A stretch of 58,374 bases of DNA, from contig DJHM01000035.1 of NCBI GenBank assembly GCA_002433075.1, positions 16,047 through 74,420 of the forward strand, given 5' to 3'. A program made the position numbers and the translations under genes. Below, piece after piece: positions 50,063 through 58,374 of the stretch. Each line of letters opens with the position of its first letter. The first letter of the stretch is position 1. The notes beneath the pieces were generated by a model that ran no database searches, had not been told where the DNA came from, and saw only the letters and a program-made list of their open reading frames with translations. This stretch comes from Latescibacteria bacterium UBA6620 (GTDB lineage: Bacteria > Latescibacterota > UBA2968).

Positions 50063-51229
50063 TCAGGCGGCGGTGCCGCTCGAAATATGACGCAAGCGAG
50101 TGACTTCCTCGGCGACACGGGGGACGACGTAGTCGACCTCTTCCTGCGTGTTGAAGCGGCCGAGGCCGAAACGGATGCTGCTCTGGGCGAGTACCTTGGA
50201 TCGACCCATCGCCCGAAGGACGTAGGAGGGTTCGAGGCTCGCCGATGTGCAGGCAGAGCCTGAGGAAAGGGCGATTTCTTTCAGACCCATCAACAGACCT
50301 TCACCGTCGACGGCGTCGAAACTGACGTTGAGATTGCCAGGGAGGCGTTTCTCGATGTGGCCGTTCAGATGGAGGCCGTCGATGCCGTCGCGAAGCTGAT
50401 TGTGCAGGTTGGTGCGCAGGTCGAGCAGGAAAGTTGCCTCGGTGGCCAGCTCGTCCTGGGCGAAGCGCGCGGCCGAACCGAGGCCGACAATGCCGGGGAC
50501 GTTCATCGTCCCCGACCGGAGACCTCGCTCGTGACCACCGCCGTCCATCTGGGCGATCATTCGTGGGCGAGGCCTGTTGCGGACATACAGCGCACCGACC
50601 CCCTTGGGGCCGTGGAATTTATGGCCGGAAAGCGAGAGCAGATCGATGTGTGCGGTTTCGACGTCGATCGGGATCTTGCCGATGGCCTGCGCCGCGTCGG
50701 TGTGGAAGACGATGTCGCGGGATCTGCAGATTGCGCCGATGTCGTCGAAGGGCTGAACGACACCGACTTCGTTGTTCGCCAACATGACGGTGACGAGGGT
50801 CGTGTCGTCTCGACACGATTCCGAGAGCTGGTCGAGGTCGATCAGTCCGTCCGAATCGACGGGCAGAACTGTGATCTCGAAGCCCTGGCGTCGAAGGGCT
50901 TCGCAGGAGTCGAGGGTTGCGTGATGCTCAGTCGCCTGGGTGATGATGTGCCGCCCCCGGTCGGCGTTGGCTTGGGCGACTCCCTTGATGGCCAGATTGC
51001 TCGATTCGGTCGCCCCGCTCGTGAAAATGATCTCCTTTGGGACGGCCCCGAGGAGGTCGGCGACACGCTCGCGGGCGTCCTCGACGGCCGACTCAGCCGT
51101 CCACCCGAAGTCGTGCGTACGGCTGGCCGCGTTCCCATAGGTTTCAGCGAAATAGGGGACCATCTCCTTCACGACACGGGGATCGACGCGTGTCGTAGCG
51201 TGGTTGTCCATGTAAATGGGGAGGTCCAT
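50063..51229 (-). CDS. iscS: Cysteine desulfurase (IscS/NifS type)
   Basis: A 388-residue PLP enzyme that removes sulfur from cysteine for Fe-S cluster and thio-cofactor synthesis. Fold-type I features: A-T-E-H-H-A (99-104), D-A-A-Q (178-181), the PLP lysine Lys204 in S-G-H-K-F-H-G, and the catalytic Cys327 in S-S-G-S-A-C-T-S. The start ATG is only 9 bases downstream of the -10 hexamer, so the message may be leaderless; ATG at 51211 would give a product six residues shorter. No iscU or iscR is adjacent. Confidence 0.95.
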   Translation of the reverse strand: MDLPIYMDNHATTRVDPRVVKEMVPYFAETYGNAASRTHDFGWTAESAVEDARERVADLLGAVPKEIIFTSGATESSNLAIKGVAQANADRGRHIITQATEHHATLDSCEALRRQGFEITVLPVDSDGLIDLDQLSESCRDDTTLVTVMLANNEVGVVQPFDDIGAICRSRDIVFHTDAAQAIGKIPIDVETAHIDLLSLSGHKFHGPKGVGALYVRNRPRPRMIAQMDGGGHERGLRSGTMNVPGIVGLGSAARFAQDELATEATFLLDLRTNLHNQLRDGIDGLHLNGHIEKRLPGNLNVSFDAVDGEGLLMGLKEIALSSGSACTSASLEPSYVLRAMGRSKVLAQSSIRFGLGRFNTQEEVDYVVPRVAEEVTRLRHISSGTAA

Positions 51230-51238
51230 ACGGCGACG

Positions 51239-51267
51239 AATATACCCGAGGCCTCATGTAGCGTCAA
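51239..51267 (-). promoter_or_regulatory. Promoter for iscS-mrp
   Basis: On the minus strand, TTGACG (51267-51262), 17-base spacer, TATATT (51244-51239). Transcription would begin at about 51233-51231, within four bases of the ATG at 51229. Confidence 0.75.
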
Positions 51268-51298
51268 GTGGGCTAACTGACTGATTGGTAAACAGTTA

Positions 51299-52225
51299 TC
51301 AGATATTGTCGCGTCCAAGGAGAGCGGCGATGAAGTGCTCTGGATCGAAGGGCTGGAGATCGTCTTCGCCCTCGCCGAGGCCGACGAGGCGAACGGGGAC
51401 GTCGAGTTCGTGAGTGACGGCGACGATAACGCCTCCCTTGGCCGTTCCATCGAGCTTGGCGAGTACAAGGCCCGTGAGAGAGACGTCGCGGTGGAAGGCC
51501 CGTGCCTGTTCGACCGCGTTCTGGCCCGTCGTGGCGTCGAGTACCAGGAGGGTTTCGTGAGGAGCGCCTTCGATGGTCCGTGCGACGACACGCTGGATCT
51601 TCTTGAGCTCCTCCATCAGGTTGACCTTGGTGTGGAGACGGCCAGCCGTGTCGATCAGGACGACGTCGATCCCTTGAGCCACGGCCGCTTCCATCGCGTC
51701 GTAGGCGACGGAGGCGGCGTCGGCGCCGGCCTGATGTCGAACGATGTCGGCCCCCGTCCTTTCCGCCCAGATCTCGAGCTGGTCGATGGCGGCGGCCCTG
51801 AAGGTATCACAGGCCGCGATCATGACCTTCTTGCCGTCGTCTGAAAAGCGTTTGGCCAGCTTGCCAACGGTTGTGGTCTTCCCGGCGCCGTTGACGCCAA
51901 CGACAAGGATGATGGTGGGGCGATGGGTCGAGGCAATCGGGGTGGGGACGGTCAGCATCGATCCGAGTTCCCGGGCGAGAAGATCGAAGACGCCTTGCTC
52001 GACTTCTTCGTGATCTGCGTCGCCATACCGTTCGCGGAGGCGTTCGATCAGGTCCATCGACGTGTCGACGCCGATGTCGGCCTGGATCAGGATCTCTTCG
52101 ATCTCTTCGAGGGTCTCTTCGTCGAGTCTGGGTTTTCCGCCGACGGCCTCTCGAATCCGATCGACGACCGACTCGCGAGTTCTTGCCAGCCCCGCCTTGA
52201 ACTTGTCGAGAAATCCACCCAGCAT
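51299..52225 (-). CDS. ftsY: Signal recognition particle receptor FtsY
   Basis: A 308-residue SRP GTPase. The N domain covers about 5-85, then G domain with G-V-N-G-A-G-K-T-T-T (110-119), D-T-F-R-A-A-A (about 139-145), D-T-A-G-R (about 192-196) and T-K/A-K-L-D-G-T-A-K-G-G. It lacks the long acidic A domain of E. coli FtsY, as in many bacteria. It docks ribosome-SRP complexes at the membrane. Its own region is separated from parB by a hairpin. Confidence 0.97.
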   Translation of the reverse strand: MLGGFLDKFKAGLARTRESVVDRIREAVGGKPRLDEETLEEIEEILIQADIGVDTSMDLIERLRERYGDADHEEVEQGVFDLLARELGSMLTVPTPIASTHRPTIILVVGVNGAGKTTTVGKLAKRFSDDGKKVMIAACDTFRAAAIDQLEIWAERTGADIVRHQAGADAASVAYDAMEAAVAQGIDVVLIDTAGRLHTKVNLMEELKKIQRVVARTIEGAPHETLLVLDATTGQNAVEQARAFHRDVSLTGLVLAKLDGTAKGGVIVAVTHELDVPVRLVGLGEGEDDLQPFDPEHFIAALLGRDNI

Positions 52226-52276
52226 CGAAGTCCCTTCCAGCGGCGATCAGGCCGCACCTCGCGATCCAATGGAGAA

Positions 52277-52298
52277 GGCCGACCCGCTTGGGTCGGCC
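52277..52298 (-). terminator. Hairpin between parB and ftsY
   Basis: A 9-base-pair stem GGCCGACCC/GGGTCGGCC (52277-52285 with 52290-52298) with a GCTT loop, 30 bases after the parB stop on the minus strand, followed by TTCTCC. Likely a weak terminator. Confidence 0.6.
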
Positions 52299-52327
52299 CG
52301 TCTGTTCTGCGCGTCGTTCTTTCTATA

Positions 52328-53209
52328 CTACGCCAGCAGCTCGAGAATTCTGTTGAGGTCGTCGGTCGAGTAGAACTCGATCTCGATTCGTCCGACCTTG
52401 CCCTTCTGGTTGATCCGCACGGCCGTACCGAGATGACGCCGCAGCTGCTCCTCGGCATCGGCGACAAGGGGGTCTCTGGTCGGCTTTCGGGTTCGTGGTT
52501 CTGAGGGCTTCTCGCTATCGCGTGCGGCCTTGACGAGCGCTTCGACGCGACGAACCGACAGTCCCCCCGCGACGATGTCCCGGCAGAGGAGGATGCGGGC
52601 GTCGTCATCATCCAGCCCGAGAAGTGCACGCGCGTGTCCCATCGAAATGTCGCCCGCTTCGAGGGCATCTCGAACGACATCGGGGAGGGAAAGTAGCCGA
52701 AGCGTGTTCGTGATGGTCGAGCGGTTTTTAGAAACACGTTCGGCGACCTCTTCCTGGCTCAGAAAGCATTCTTCGACCAGACTGCGGTAGGCTCGGGCTT
52801 CCTCGATCGGATTCAGATTTTCCCGCTGGATGTTCTCGATCAAGGAGAGTTCCATCATCTCTTCGTCGGAAGAGACGTCGACGACGAGGGCGGGAATGTG
52901 CTCGAGTCCGGCAATACGGCTAGCGCGGAGTCGGCGCTCGCCTGCGATGAGCTGATAACCCGAGCCCCATCGTCGGACGTTGATCGGCTGGAGCAGACCT
53001 ACGTTCCGGATCGAGTCGGCCAGTTCATCGACCGAAGCTTCGTCGAAACGCTCCCGGGGCTGGTGAGGGTTCGGCTCGACCGAGTCGATGGGTACGTCGA
53101 CGATCGATTGGGTGCTGTCGGCTGCCTGTTCGGCGCCGTTTCCCCCGGTTTCGTCTGCGCCCGGAATAAGGGCTCCCAGACCTTTACCGAGCGCCTGACG
53201 CTTAGCCAT
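52328..53209 (-). CDS. parB: Chromosome-partitioning protein ParB
   Basis: A 293-residue CTP-dependent clamp. N-terminal G-K-G-L-G-A-L-I (ParA-contact region), the CTP-binding box G-E-R-R-L-R-A-S (about 89-96), E-N-I-Q-R-E-N-L-N-P-I-E-E-A (about 122-135), a helix-turn-helix (about 146-172) and a C-terminal dimerisation domain. It loads at parS sites near the origin; no parS is found in this window. Overlaps the parA stop by 8 bases. Confidence 0.96.
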   Translation of the reverse strand: MAKRQALGKGLGALIPGADETGGNGAEQAADSTQSIVDVPIDSVEPNPHQPRERFDEASVDELADSIRNVGLLQPINVRRWGSGYQLIAGERRLRASRIAGLEHIPALVVDVSSDEEMMELSLIENIQRENLNPIEEARAYRSLVEECFLSQEEVAERVSKNRSTITNTLRLLSLPDVVRDALEAGDISMGHARALLGLDDDDARILLCRDIVAGGLSVRRVEALVKAARDSEKPSEPRTRKPTRDPLVADAEEQLRRHLGTAVRINQKGKVGRIEIEFYSTDDLNRILELLA

Positions 53210-53963
53210 GTTCGAGTACCTCGCCCGCGAGGCTGATATAATTCTGGGCGCCTGCGGACATGATGTCGTAGAGGATGACGGGTTTACCGAAGCTGGGGGC
53301 CTCGCCGAGTTTAACGTTCCGTCCGATCACAGTCTTGTAGACGCGCTCGCCGAAATGGGTTCGGGCTTCGTCGGCGACCTGGCGCGACAGATTGAGGCGA
53401 CCATCGAACATTGTGAGGAGCACACCCTCGACCTGTAGTTTCGGGTTGAGGTGTTTTTGTACGAGGCTGAGCGTGTTCATGAGTTTGCTCAGGCCCTCGA
53501 GAGCGTAGTACTCGCACTGAATGGGAATCAGGACTGAGTCGGCCGCGGTCAGCGCGTTGAGGGTGAGGAGCCCGAGGGATGGAGGACAGTCGATGATGAT
53601 GTAGTCGTAGCTTTCTTTCGCGGCCTCGAGAGCCTCCTCGAGTTTTCGCTCGCGAGAGATCGCTCCCACCATCTCCACTTCGGCGCCGGTCAACCGGATG
53701 TGGGAGGGCGCGAGCCCCAAGTAGGGAACTTCGGTGGCCTGGACAATGTCCGTAAGGGGCTGATCCTGGACGAGGACCTCGTAGATGCAGGGGCTCGTGT
53801 CGTCGAGGACCCTGCCGTAGCCACTGGTGGCGTTGGCCTGCGGATCCATGTCGATCAGGAGGGTCTTCTTTTCGGCGACGGCCACGCAGGCTGCGAGGTT
53901 GACGGATGTCGTTGTCTTCCCGACGCCGCCCTTCTGGTTGGCGACCGCGATGATTCGGGCCAT
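53202..53963 (-). CDS. parA: Chromosome-partitioning ATPase ParA (Soj)
   Basis: A 253-residue deviant-Walker-A ATPase: K-G-G-V-G-K-T-T (11-18), D-M-D-P-Q-A-N-A-T (about 38-46) and D-C-P-P-S-L-G (about 122-128). It forms DNA-bound gradients that move ParB-DNA complexes. Its length is that of chromosomal Soj proteins, without the N-terminal HTH found in many plasmid ParA proteins. Coupled with parB. Confidence 0.96.
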   Translation of the reverse strand: MARIIAVANQKGGVGKTTTSVNLAACVAVAEKKTLLIDMDPQANATSGYGRVLDDTSPCIYEVLVQDQPLTDIVQATEVPYLGLAPSHIRLTGAEVEMVGAISRERKLEEALEAAKESYDYIIIDCPPSLGLLTLNALTAADSVLIPIQCEYYALEGLSKLMNTLSLVQKHLNPKLQVEGVLLTMFDGRLNLSRQVADEARTHFGERVYKTVIGRNVKLGEAPSFGKPVILYDIMSAGAQNYISLAGEVLEHG

Positions 53964-54077
53964 TGGCGCGCTCTTTTGGTGGTGAGGCGAAGGGGAATAT
54001 CTGTATTACGGGGGAGTTCGGCGGGCGGTCAGGCCCGAAGTGTGGCTGGGGGAAGCATCCCGGGGAAGGACGCTGTG

Positions 54078-54106
54078 AATATATGCGATGCACACATACT
54101 GCGCAA
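54078..54106 (-). promoter_or_regulatory. Promoter for parA-parB
   Basis: On the minus strand, TTGCGC (54106-54101), 17-base spacer, TATATT (54083-54078). Predicted start near 54071, a leader of about 105 bases. The rest of the 265-base gap (53964-54228) has no gene. Confidence 0.7.
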
Positions 54107-54177
54107 GCGAAGAGCTTGGACACAAGATGTAGGGGGCAGTGTTGCTCCGCCTACTGGATGAGGACGTTGAACGAATT

Positions 54178-54215
54178 CAGCCCCCGACCGTTCCGACGGC
54201 CGGGGGCTGAGCTTT
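54178..54215 (-). terminator. Terminator hairpin of ppdK
   Basis: A 13-position stem with one mismatch (54178-54190 with 54197-54209) and a six-base loop, 20 bases beyond the ppdK stop on the minus strand. On the plus strand it is followed by AGCTTTT. Confidence 0.7.
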
Positions 54216-54228
54216 TCGATACGCACCG

Positions 54229-56895
54229 CTATGCGAGGGCGGCCTGAGCAGCCGCCAGACGGGCAATCGGAACCCGATAGGGGGAGCAAGAGACGTAGTC
54301 CATTCCGACGTTGTGGCAGAAGTGGACCGAATCGGGATCGCCGCCGTGCTCGCCGCAGATCCCGACCTTCAGGGCCTTTCGGCTCTTCCGGCCTCGTTGG
54401 GTGCCGACTTCCACGAGCTGCCCCACGCCGGCCTGATCGAGAGACTGGAAGGGGTCCTTGGCCAAAATACCCTTATCGACGTATTCCCCGAGGAATGCCC
54501 CGGCGTCGTCACGTGAGTAACCGAAGGTCATCTGCGTTAGATCGTTCGTTCCGAAGCTGAAGAACTCGGCTGATTCGGCGATTTCGTCCGCGACGAGGGC
54601 GGCGCGAGGAATTTCGATCATCGTGCCAACAAGATACTTGAAAGTGGTCTTTTTCTCTTTCATCACCTCTTTGGCCACGCGATCCGTCATTTCCCGGAGA
54701 TCCGTAAATTCGCGAATCGTTCCAACGAGGGGGATCATCACCTCGGGCAGGGCGTCAACGCGCTTCTTGCGAACGTTGGCGGCTGCTTCGAAGATGGCCC
54801 GCACCTGCATCTCGTAGATCTCGGGATAGGTGATGCCGAGACGGCAGCCCCGGTGACCGAGCATCGGATTGAATTCGTTGAGCGATTCGACTTTGTCCCG
54901 GATGACGCGGGGAGTGACCTTCATCTGCTTGGCCATCTCGGCCTGGGCGTCCTTCTCGTGAGGAAGGAACTCGTGCAGGGGTGGATCGAGCAGTCGGATC
55001 GTTACCGGCAGTCCCTTCATTGCTCGGAAGATGCCCTCGAAATCGCCCCGCTGAATCGGCAGGAGTTTGCCAAGGGCACGACGTCTTCCAGCTTCGTCAT
55101 TGGCGAGGATCATTTCGCGCACCCACCGGATGCGATCGCCTTCGAAGAACATGTGCTCCGTACGGCACAAACCGATTCCCTCGGCGCCGAACTTGCGTGC
55201 GACCTCCGAGTCGTGGGGGGTGTCGGCGTTCGTGCGGACGTCGAGTTTGCGAACGTCGTCCGCCCATTTCATGAGGGTCTCGAAATTGCCAGAGAGCTTC
55301 GGTTCTTGAGTCGGCACCTGGCCGAGCATGACCTCCCCCGTGCTTCCGTCGAGAGATATCCAGTCGCCGGCTTTGATCGTCGCGTTGCCGACCGTAAAGA
55401 CCTCTTTTCGATAGTCGATCGAAAGTTCACCACATCCCGCGACACAGCACTTGCCCATACCACGTGCAACGACGGCGGCGTGGCTCGTCATTCCGCCTCG
55501 GGCCGTGAGGATGCCCTGTGCGGCGTTCATACCGCCGATGTCTTCGGGGGAGGTTTCGAGACGGACGAGGATGACTTTCTCGCCGTTTTCAGCGTGCGCC
55601 TCGGCATCCTCGGCGCTGAATCGAACGCGACCCGTCGCCGCACCTGGTGAGGCGGGGAGTCCGCTTGTTAGGACCTTTTTCTGGGCGCGTGGATCGAAGG
55701 TTGGATGCAGGAGCTGGTCGAGCTGCCCCGGTTCGACCCTGCTGATGGCTTCGTTCTTGGTGATCAGTCGTTCCTTGACCATGTCCGTGGCGATCTTGAG
55801 GGCGGCAGCAGCGGTCCGTTTTCCGGTGCGCGTCTGGAGCATCCAGAGTCGCCCTTCCTGCACGGTAAACTCGATGTCCTGCATGTCCCGATAGTGCTTC
55901 TCCAGGGTCTTGTAGATTTTCGTAAGCGTGCGATACGCACCAGGAAGCTGGCGGGACATCTTAGCTACGGGCTCAGGGGTCCTCACGCCGGCCACGACGT
56001 CCTCCCCCTGGGCGTTGATGAGGTACTCCCCGTAGAACTTCCGCTCGCCCGTAGAGGGGTTGCGTGTGAAGGCCACGCCGGTTGCGCAGTCGTTGCCCAT
56101 ATTTCCGTAGACCATCGACTGGACGTTGACAGCGGTGCCCCACTCGTGGGGGATGCCGTTGATATTTCGGTAAATGATGGCCCGGGCGCCGTTCCAGGAG
56201 CCGAAGACGGCGCTGATGCCGCCCCAGAGCTGCTCCATCGGATCTTCGGGGAAGGCTCGTCCTGCGCGACGCTTGACAATGGCCTTGAAGTCGGCAGTGA
56301 GTTTCTTGAGGTCCTCGGTCGTAAGCTCGGTGTCGAGTACGACGCCCCGCTTTTCCTTGATCCGGTCGATGGCCACCTCGAACGGGTCGTGTTCCTTGCC
56401 TTCGGCTGCTACGCCCATCACGACATCGCCGTAGGTCTGGATGAAGCGACGGTAGGCATCCCACACGAAACGCTCGTTGCCCGATTTTGCGATCAGGCCC
56501 TCCGCGATCTGGTCGTTCAGGCCGAGGTTAAGCACGGTTTCCATCATACCCGGCATCGAAACCCGGGCGCCAGATCGCACCGACAGCAAGAGCGGGTTGT
56601 CCGGATTCCCGAACTCACCGCCCATGACCTTTTCGATCTTTTTGACGTTCGATTCGACCTGCTTCCGCAACTCGCGGGGGTATTTTTCGCCGTGGGCGTA
56701 GTAGTAGGTGCAGACCTCGGTCGTAATTGTGAAGCCGGCGGGGACCGGGAGCCCGATGCTCGCCATTTCGCCCAGATTGGCACCTTTTCCGCCGAGCAGG
56801 TTGCGTAATCCGCCTTTGCCATCTGCCTTCCCGTCGCCGAAGAAGTAAACGAGCTTCTTGCGAGACGGACGGGACGCTTTCTTGGCCTTGGCCAT
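54229..56895 (-). CDS. ppdK: Pyruvate, phosphate dikinase
   Basis: An 888-residue enzyme interconverting pyruvate and phosphoenolpyruvate with ATP and phosphate. N-terminal ATP-grasp domain (G-G-K-G-A-N-L-G-E-M near 35-44), central swivelling domain with the phospho-histidine in G-G-M-T-S-H-A-A-V-V-A-R-G-M-G-K, and C-terminal PEP barrel with G-L-C-R-T-E-H-M-F, and the G-T-N-D-L-T-Q and C-G-E-H-G-G motifs. A Lys-rich N-terminus precedes. AGGAGG upstream. Would serve gluconeogenesis or pyrophosphate-linked glycolysis; no pyruvate kinase is in the window. Confidence 0.97.
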   Translation of the reverse strand: MAKAKKASRPSRKKLVYFFGDGKADGKGGLRNLLGGKGANLGEMASIGLPVPAGFTITTEVCTYYYAHGEKYPRELRKQVESNVKKIEKVMGGEFGNPDNPLLLSVRSGARVSMPGMMETVLNLGLNDQIAEGLIAKSGNERFVWDAYRRFIQTYGDVVMGVAAEGKEHDPFEVAIDRIKEKRGVVLDTELTTEDLKKLTADFKAIVKRRAGRAFPEDPMEQLWGGISAVFGSWNGARAIIYRNINGIPHEWGTAVNVQSMVYGNMGNDCATGVAFTRNPSTGERKFYGEYLINAQGEDVVAGVRTPEPVAKMSRQLPGAYRTLTKIYKTLEKHYRDMQDIEFTVQEGRLWMLQTRTGKRTAAAALKIATDMVKERLITKNEAISRVEPGQLDQLLHPTFDPRAQKKVLTSGLPASPGAATGRVRFSAEDAEAHAENGEKVILVRLETSPEDIGGMNAAQGILTARGGMTSHAAVVARGMGKCCVAGCGELSIDYRKEVFTVGNATIKAGDWISLDGSTGEVMLGQVPTQEPKLSGNFETLMKWADDVRKLDVRTNADTPHDSEVARKFGAEGIGLCRTEHMFFEGDRIRWVREMILANDEAGRRRALGKLLPIQRGDFEGIFRAMKGLPVTIRLLDPPLHEFLPHEKDAQAEMAKQMKVTPRVIRDKVESLNEFNPMLGHRGCRLGITYPEIYEMQVRAIFEAAANVRKKRVDALPEVMIPLVGTIREFTDLREMTDRVAKEVMKEKKTTFKYLVGTMIEIPRAALVADEIAESAEFFSFGTNDLTQMTFGYSRDDAGAFLGEYVDKGILAKDPFQSLDQAGVGQLVEVGTQRGRKSRKALKVGICGEHGGDPDSVHFCHNVGMDYVSCSPYRVPIARLAAAQAALA

Positions 56896-57004
56896 TGTGT
56901 GTTACCTCCTGTGACTCACCAACATCCCGCACCCTGAACCCGAACCCGATCACGTTCACGGGGATGCGAAGTCAATGTTGAAATTTGGTCGGCTAAGACT
57001 GGCA

Positions 57005-57033
57005 AATATATAAGGGAGCCGAAACTGGATCAA
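57005..57033 (-). promoter_or_regulatory. Promoter for ppdK
   Basis: On the minus strand, TTGATC (57033-57028), 17-base spacer, TATATT (57010-57005). Predicted start near 56998, leader of about 100 bases with AGGAGG before the ATG. Confidence 0.7.
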
Positions 57034-57052
57034 GCGAGATATAAGGAAGGCA

Positions 57053-58258
57053 CTACTGTACGGGGGGGGGCTGCGTGGTGTCGCTTGCCGTTTGGACCAC
57101 TTTATCTTCGGGGGATGAACCGTCCTCGACGGCAGACTCGCTCAGCTGATGGGCGGGAGTTTCATGCCCCCTGCCGGCTTCGACGGCGCTCTGGTTCTCG
57201 ATCCCGAGCAGGATCTTCAAGATACTGCGACGACCCACGATGACACGCAAGTCGGCGGTTGAACCGTAGCGAAGGGGGATGGGCGTTTGGATGCTGTCGA
57301 TCTTGATCGCGAAGGTGCGTGCGCCCCCATCGTTCACGGCGTAGCCGTGGGCACTCGAAACCCTTCCTTGACCGACGAAGTCTTCTCGATCGGAGAACAT
57401 GTTGCTCAGGATCTCGACAGGGTTGCCAGTTCTCACCTTCCACGAACTGGCTTCGCCAATCCAGGCGTCGATGACGGTCTCGCGATGCAGGCCCGCTATG
57501 ATGACGACGATACCGCCCTGGGAGGCCAGCATGCCGGGGTGCAGGTCCCTGCGGACGACGATGCCGTTGGCAGGGGCTTCCAGCGTGGTGAGGGCGAGGG
57601 CTTCTCTATTTGCCAGTAGATCCTGGCGTGAACGCTCGAGCGTCGCCTGGGCCTGTCGCACTTCCGCCGAGGCTTGATCTAGCTCAGCTGCGGAGGGCCC
57701 CCGCTTGGTGAGGTTGAAGTTTTCGATGGAAACCTGGAGATTCGCCTGCGCAAGTTCGTAGCTGGTTTGGGCTCGCTCCAGTTCCTCCTGGCTCCACAAT
57801 CGCTCCCCGAGGTAGAGGTGGCGCGCCCGTTTGAGGTCCTGGCCGCGGGCTTCCAGATTGATCTTTGCCTGCTCGAGGCGTGATTCTGCGATGCGCAACT
57901 CTTCAGGGGTGGGCTTTTCCCTGAGTAGGGCCAGACGGGCTTGGACCACGGCGAGGTTTGCCTCGGCCCCTTTGAGATCCTTCTCCGCCGTTCTGACCGA
58001 GCTTCGCAGATCGCCATCATATAACTGAGCAACCGTGTCGCCAGCCCTGACCGTATCTCCGGGAACGACGAAAACGTGATCGACCACCCTGCTCAAGGGA
58101 GAGTCGACATAAATCTTGGCGCCCGGTTCCACGATGCCCTGGGCCATCACGACATCGTCGATGTCGTGATAGCCCAGAATGAGGCCGCCGCCAAGGATCG
58201 GGCCGAAGGTCCAGCATAGCCACTTGTAGACCCTCTTTTTGCTGCGTCGATGCATCAT
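57053..58258 (-). CDS. HlyD-family membrane fusion (adaptor) protein
   Basis: A 401-residue periplasmic adaptor. One N-terminal membrane helix (about 15-33), a lipoyl-like half motif (V-V-D-H-V-F-V-V-P-G-D-T-V-R-A-G-D-T-V-A), a long coiled-coil hairpin (about 85-215, rich in Ala/Leu/Gln/Arg), the second lipoyl half (L-E-A-P-A-N-G-I-V-V-R-R-D), and a beta-barrel domain. The C-terminal 70 residues are low-complexity and acidic, ending P-P-P-V-Q. Such proteins link an inner-membrane ABC or RND pump to an outer-membrane channel; no pump gene is visible downstream. ATG at 58258 is preferred; GTG at 58282 is in frame. Confidence 0.85.
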   Translation of the reverse strand: MMHRRSKKRVYKWLCWTFGPILGGGLILGYHDIDDVVMAQGIVEPGAKIYVDSPLSRVVDHVFVVPGDTVRAGDTVAQLYDGDLRSSVRTAEKDLKGAEANLAVVQARLALLREKPTPEELRIAESRLEQAKINLEARGQDLKRARHLYLGERLWSQEELERAQTSYELAQANLQVSIENFNLTKRGPSAAELDQASAEVRQAQATLERSRQDLLANREALALTTLEAPANGIVVRRDLHPGMLASQGGIVVIIAGLHRETVIDAWIGEASSWKVRTGNPVEILSNMFSDREDFVGQGRVSSAHGYAVNDGGARTFAIKIDSIQTPIPLRYGSTADLRVIVGRRSILKILLGIENQSAVEAGRGHETPAHQLSESAVEDGSSPEDKVVQTASDTTQPPPVQ

Positions 58259-58306
58259 GCGTTGGGTGGCCTCACACCCCACAGGCTCACTGGGAATGCC
58301 TGGTTC

Positions 58307-58335
58307 TTGACACGGTTTCCGCGCGCTTCTATGTT
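58307..58335 (+). promoter_or_regulatory. Promoter for the tRNA gene
   Basis: TTGACA (58307-58312), 17-base spacer, TATGTT (58330-58335). Predicted start near 58342, ten bases before the tRNA 5' end. Confidence 0.75.
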
Positions 58336-58351
58336 ATCGATCTTTGGATCG

Positions 58352-58374
58352 GGGCCCGTAGCTCAGTGGTAGAG
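58352..58374 (+). tRNA. tRNA gene, 5' part only (identity unknown)
   Basis: The last 23 bases fit the start of a tRNA: a 7-base acceptor strand GGGCCCG, T8-A9, then the D-arm GCTC-AGTGGTA-GAG. The anticodon is beyond the window, so the amino acid cannot be named. The upstream promoter supports a real gene. Confidence 0.85.

Overview
The window is a gene-dense, high-GC stretch of bacterial chromosome with about 53 protein genes, one broken regulator gene and the first bases of a tRNA. I see no insertion sequence, CRISPR array, prophage or rRNA. The gene content suggests an aerobic, probably free-living or marine bacterium of an FCB/PVC-like phylum: sulfatase and sugar-acid catabolism, a split b6-type cytochrome complex feeding an aa3-type oxidase, an exported nickel superoxide dismutase, a clade-2 isoleucyl-tRNA synthetase and many lipoproteins. 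Latescibacterota is my best guess, at low confidence, because no rRNA is present. GTG and TTG starts are common, and neighbouring genes often overlap by 4 to 8 bases.

Region by region: (1) 1-4800, a plus-strand catabolic cluster: the end of a mandelate-racemase/muconate-lactonising-type enzyme, a sulfatase, a mannonate-dehydratase-like protein, a TIM-barrel sugar isomerase/epimerase and a Gfo/Idh/MocA oxidoreductase, closed by a strong terminator. A tandem acetyl-xylan-esterase-like hydrolase faces it. (2) 7000-15470, yggS-yggT-divIVA-mtnP-nudix-ileS-dksA/traR-lspA-rluD. This is the order of the Bacillus subtilis ylmE-ylmG-divIVA-ileS-ylyA-lspA-ylyB segment, with mtnP and a Nudix gene inserted. 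(3) 15750-32870, a respiratory island. A two-cluster ferredoxin is read leftwards. Reading rightwards come a HEAT-repeat membrane protein, a Rieske protein, cytochrome b6-like and subunit-IV-like proteins, a 1003-residue octahaem cytochrome c and a cupredoxin. Then follow coxB-coxA-coxC-coxD, two small membrane proteins, ctaA, ctaB, an ABC exporter pair and a Sco-like protein. (4) 32865-37400, a degenerate sigma-54 response regulator, an Ig-like lipoprotein, a flippase and a membrane/peptidoglycan-binding protein. (5) 37400-45040, minus strand: rnr-purF-(secreted unknown)-(TPR lipoprotein)-(LolA/LolB-like lipoprotein). (6) 45138-47850, sodN, then groES-groEL under CIRCE control. (7) 47860-57050, minus strand: a MoeB/ThiF-rhodanese protein, iscS-mrp, ftsY, parA-parB and ppdK. 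(8) The right edge holds an HlyD-type adaptor and the tRNA 5' end.

Most notable: the ferredoxin and the Rieske protein share a short charged module of the form DLSQFDxIxDRVxRAKAK, once in the ferredoxin and twice in the Rieske protein. They flank a b6-type complex whose cytochrome c is a coiled-coil-anchored octahaem protein. I infer that the module docks both proteins on the cytoplasmic face of the complex; this arrangement is the best candidate for something undescribed. Also notable are a nickel superoxide dismutase whose Ni-ligating His1 would be exposed by signal-peptide cleavage, a series of metal- or catalytic-site losses (Sco-like protein, rhodanese domain, second esterase domain, the K-channel lysine of CoxA), and a uniform promoter type with a TTG-rich -35, a 17-base spacer and a TATATT-like -10.
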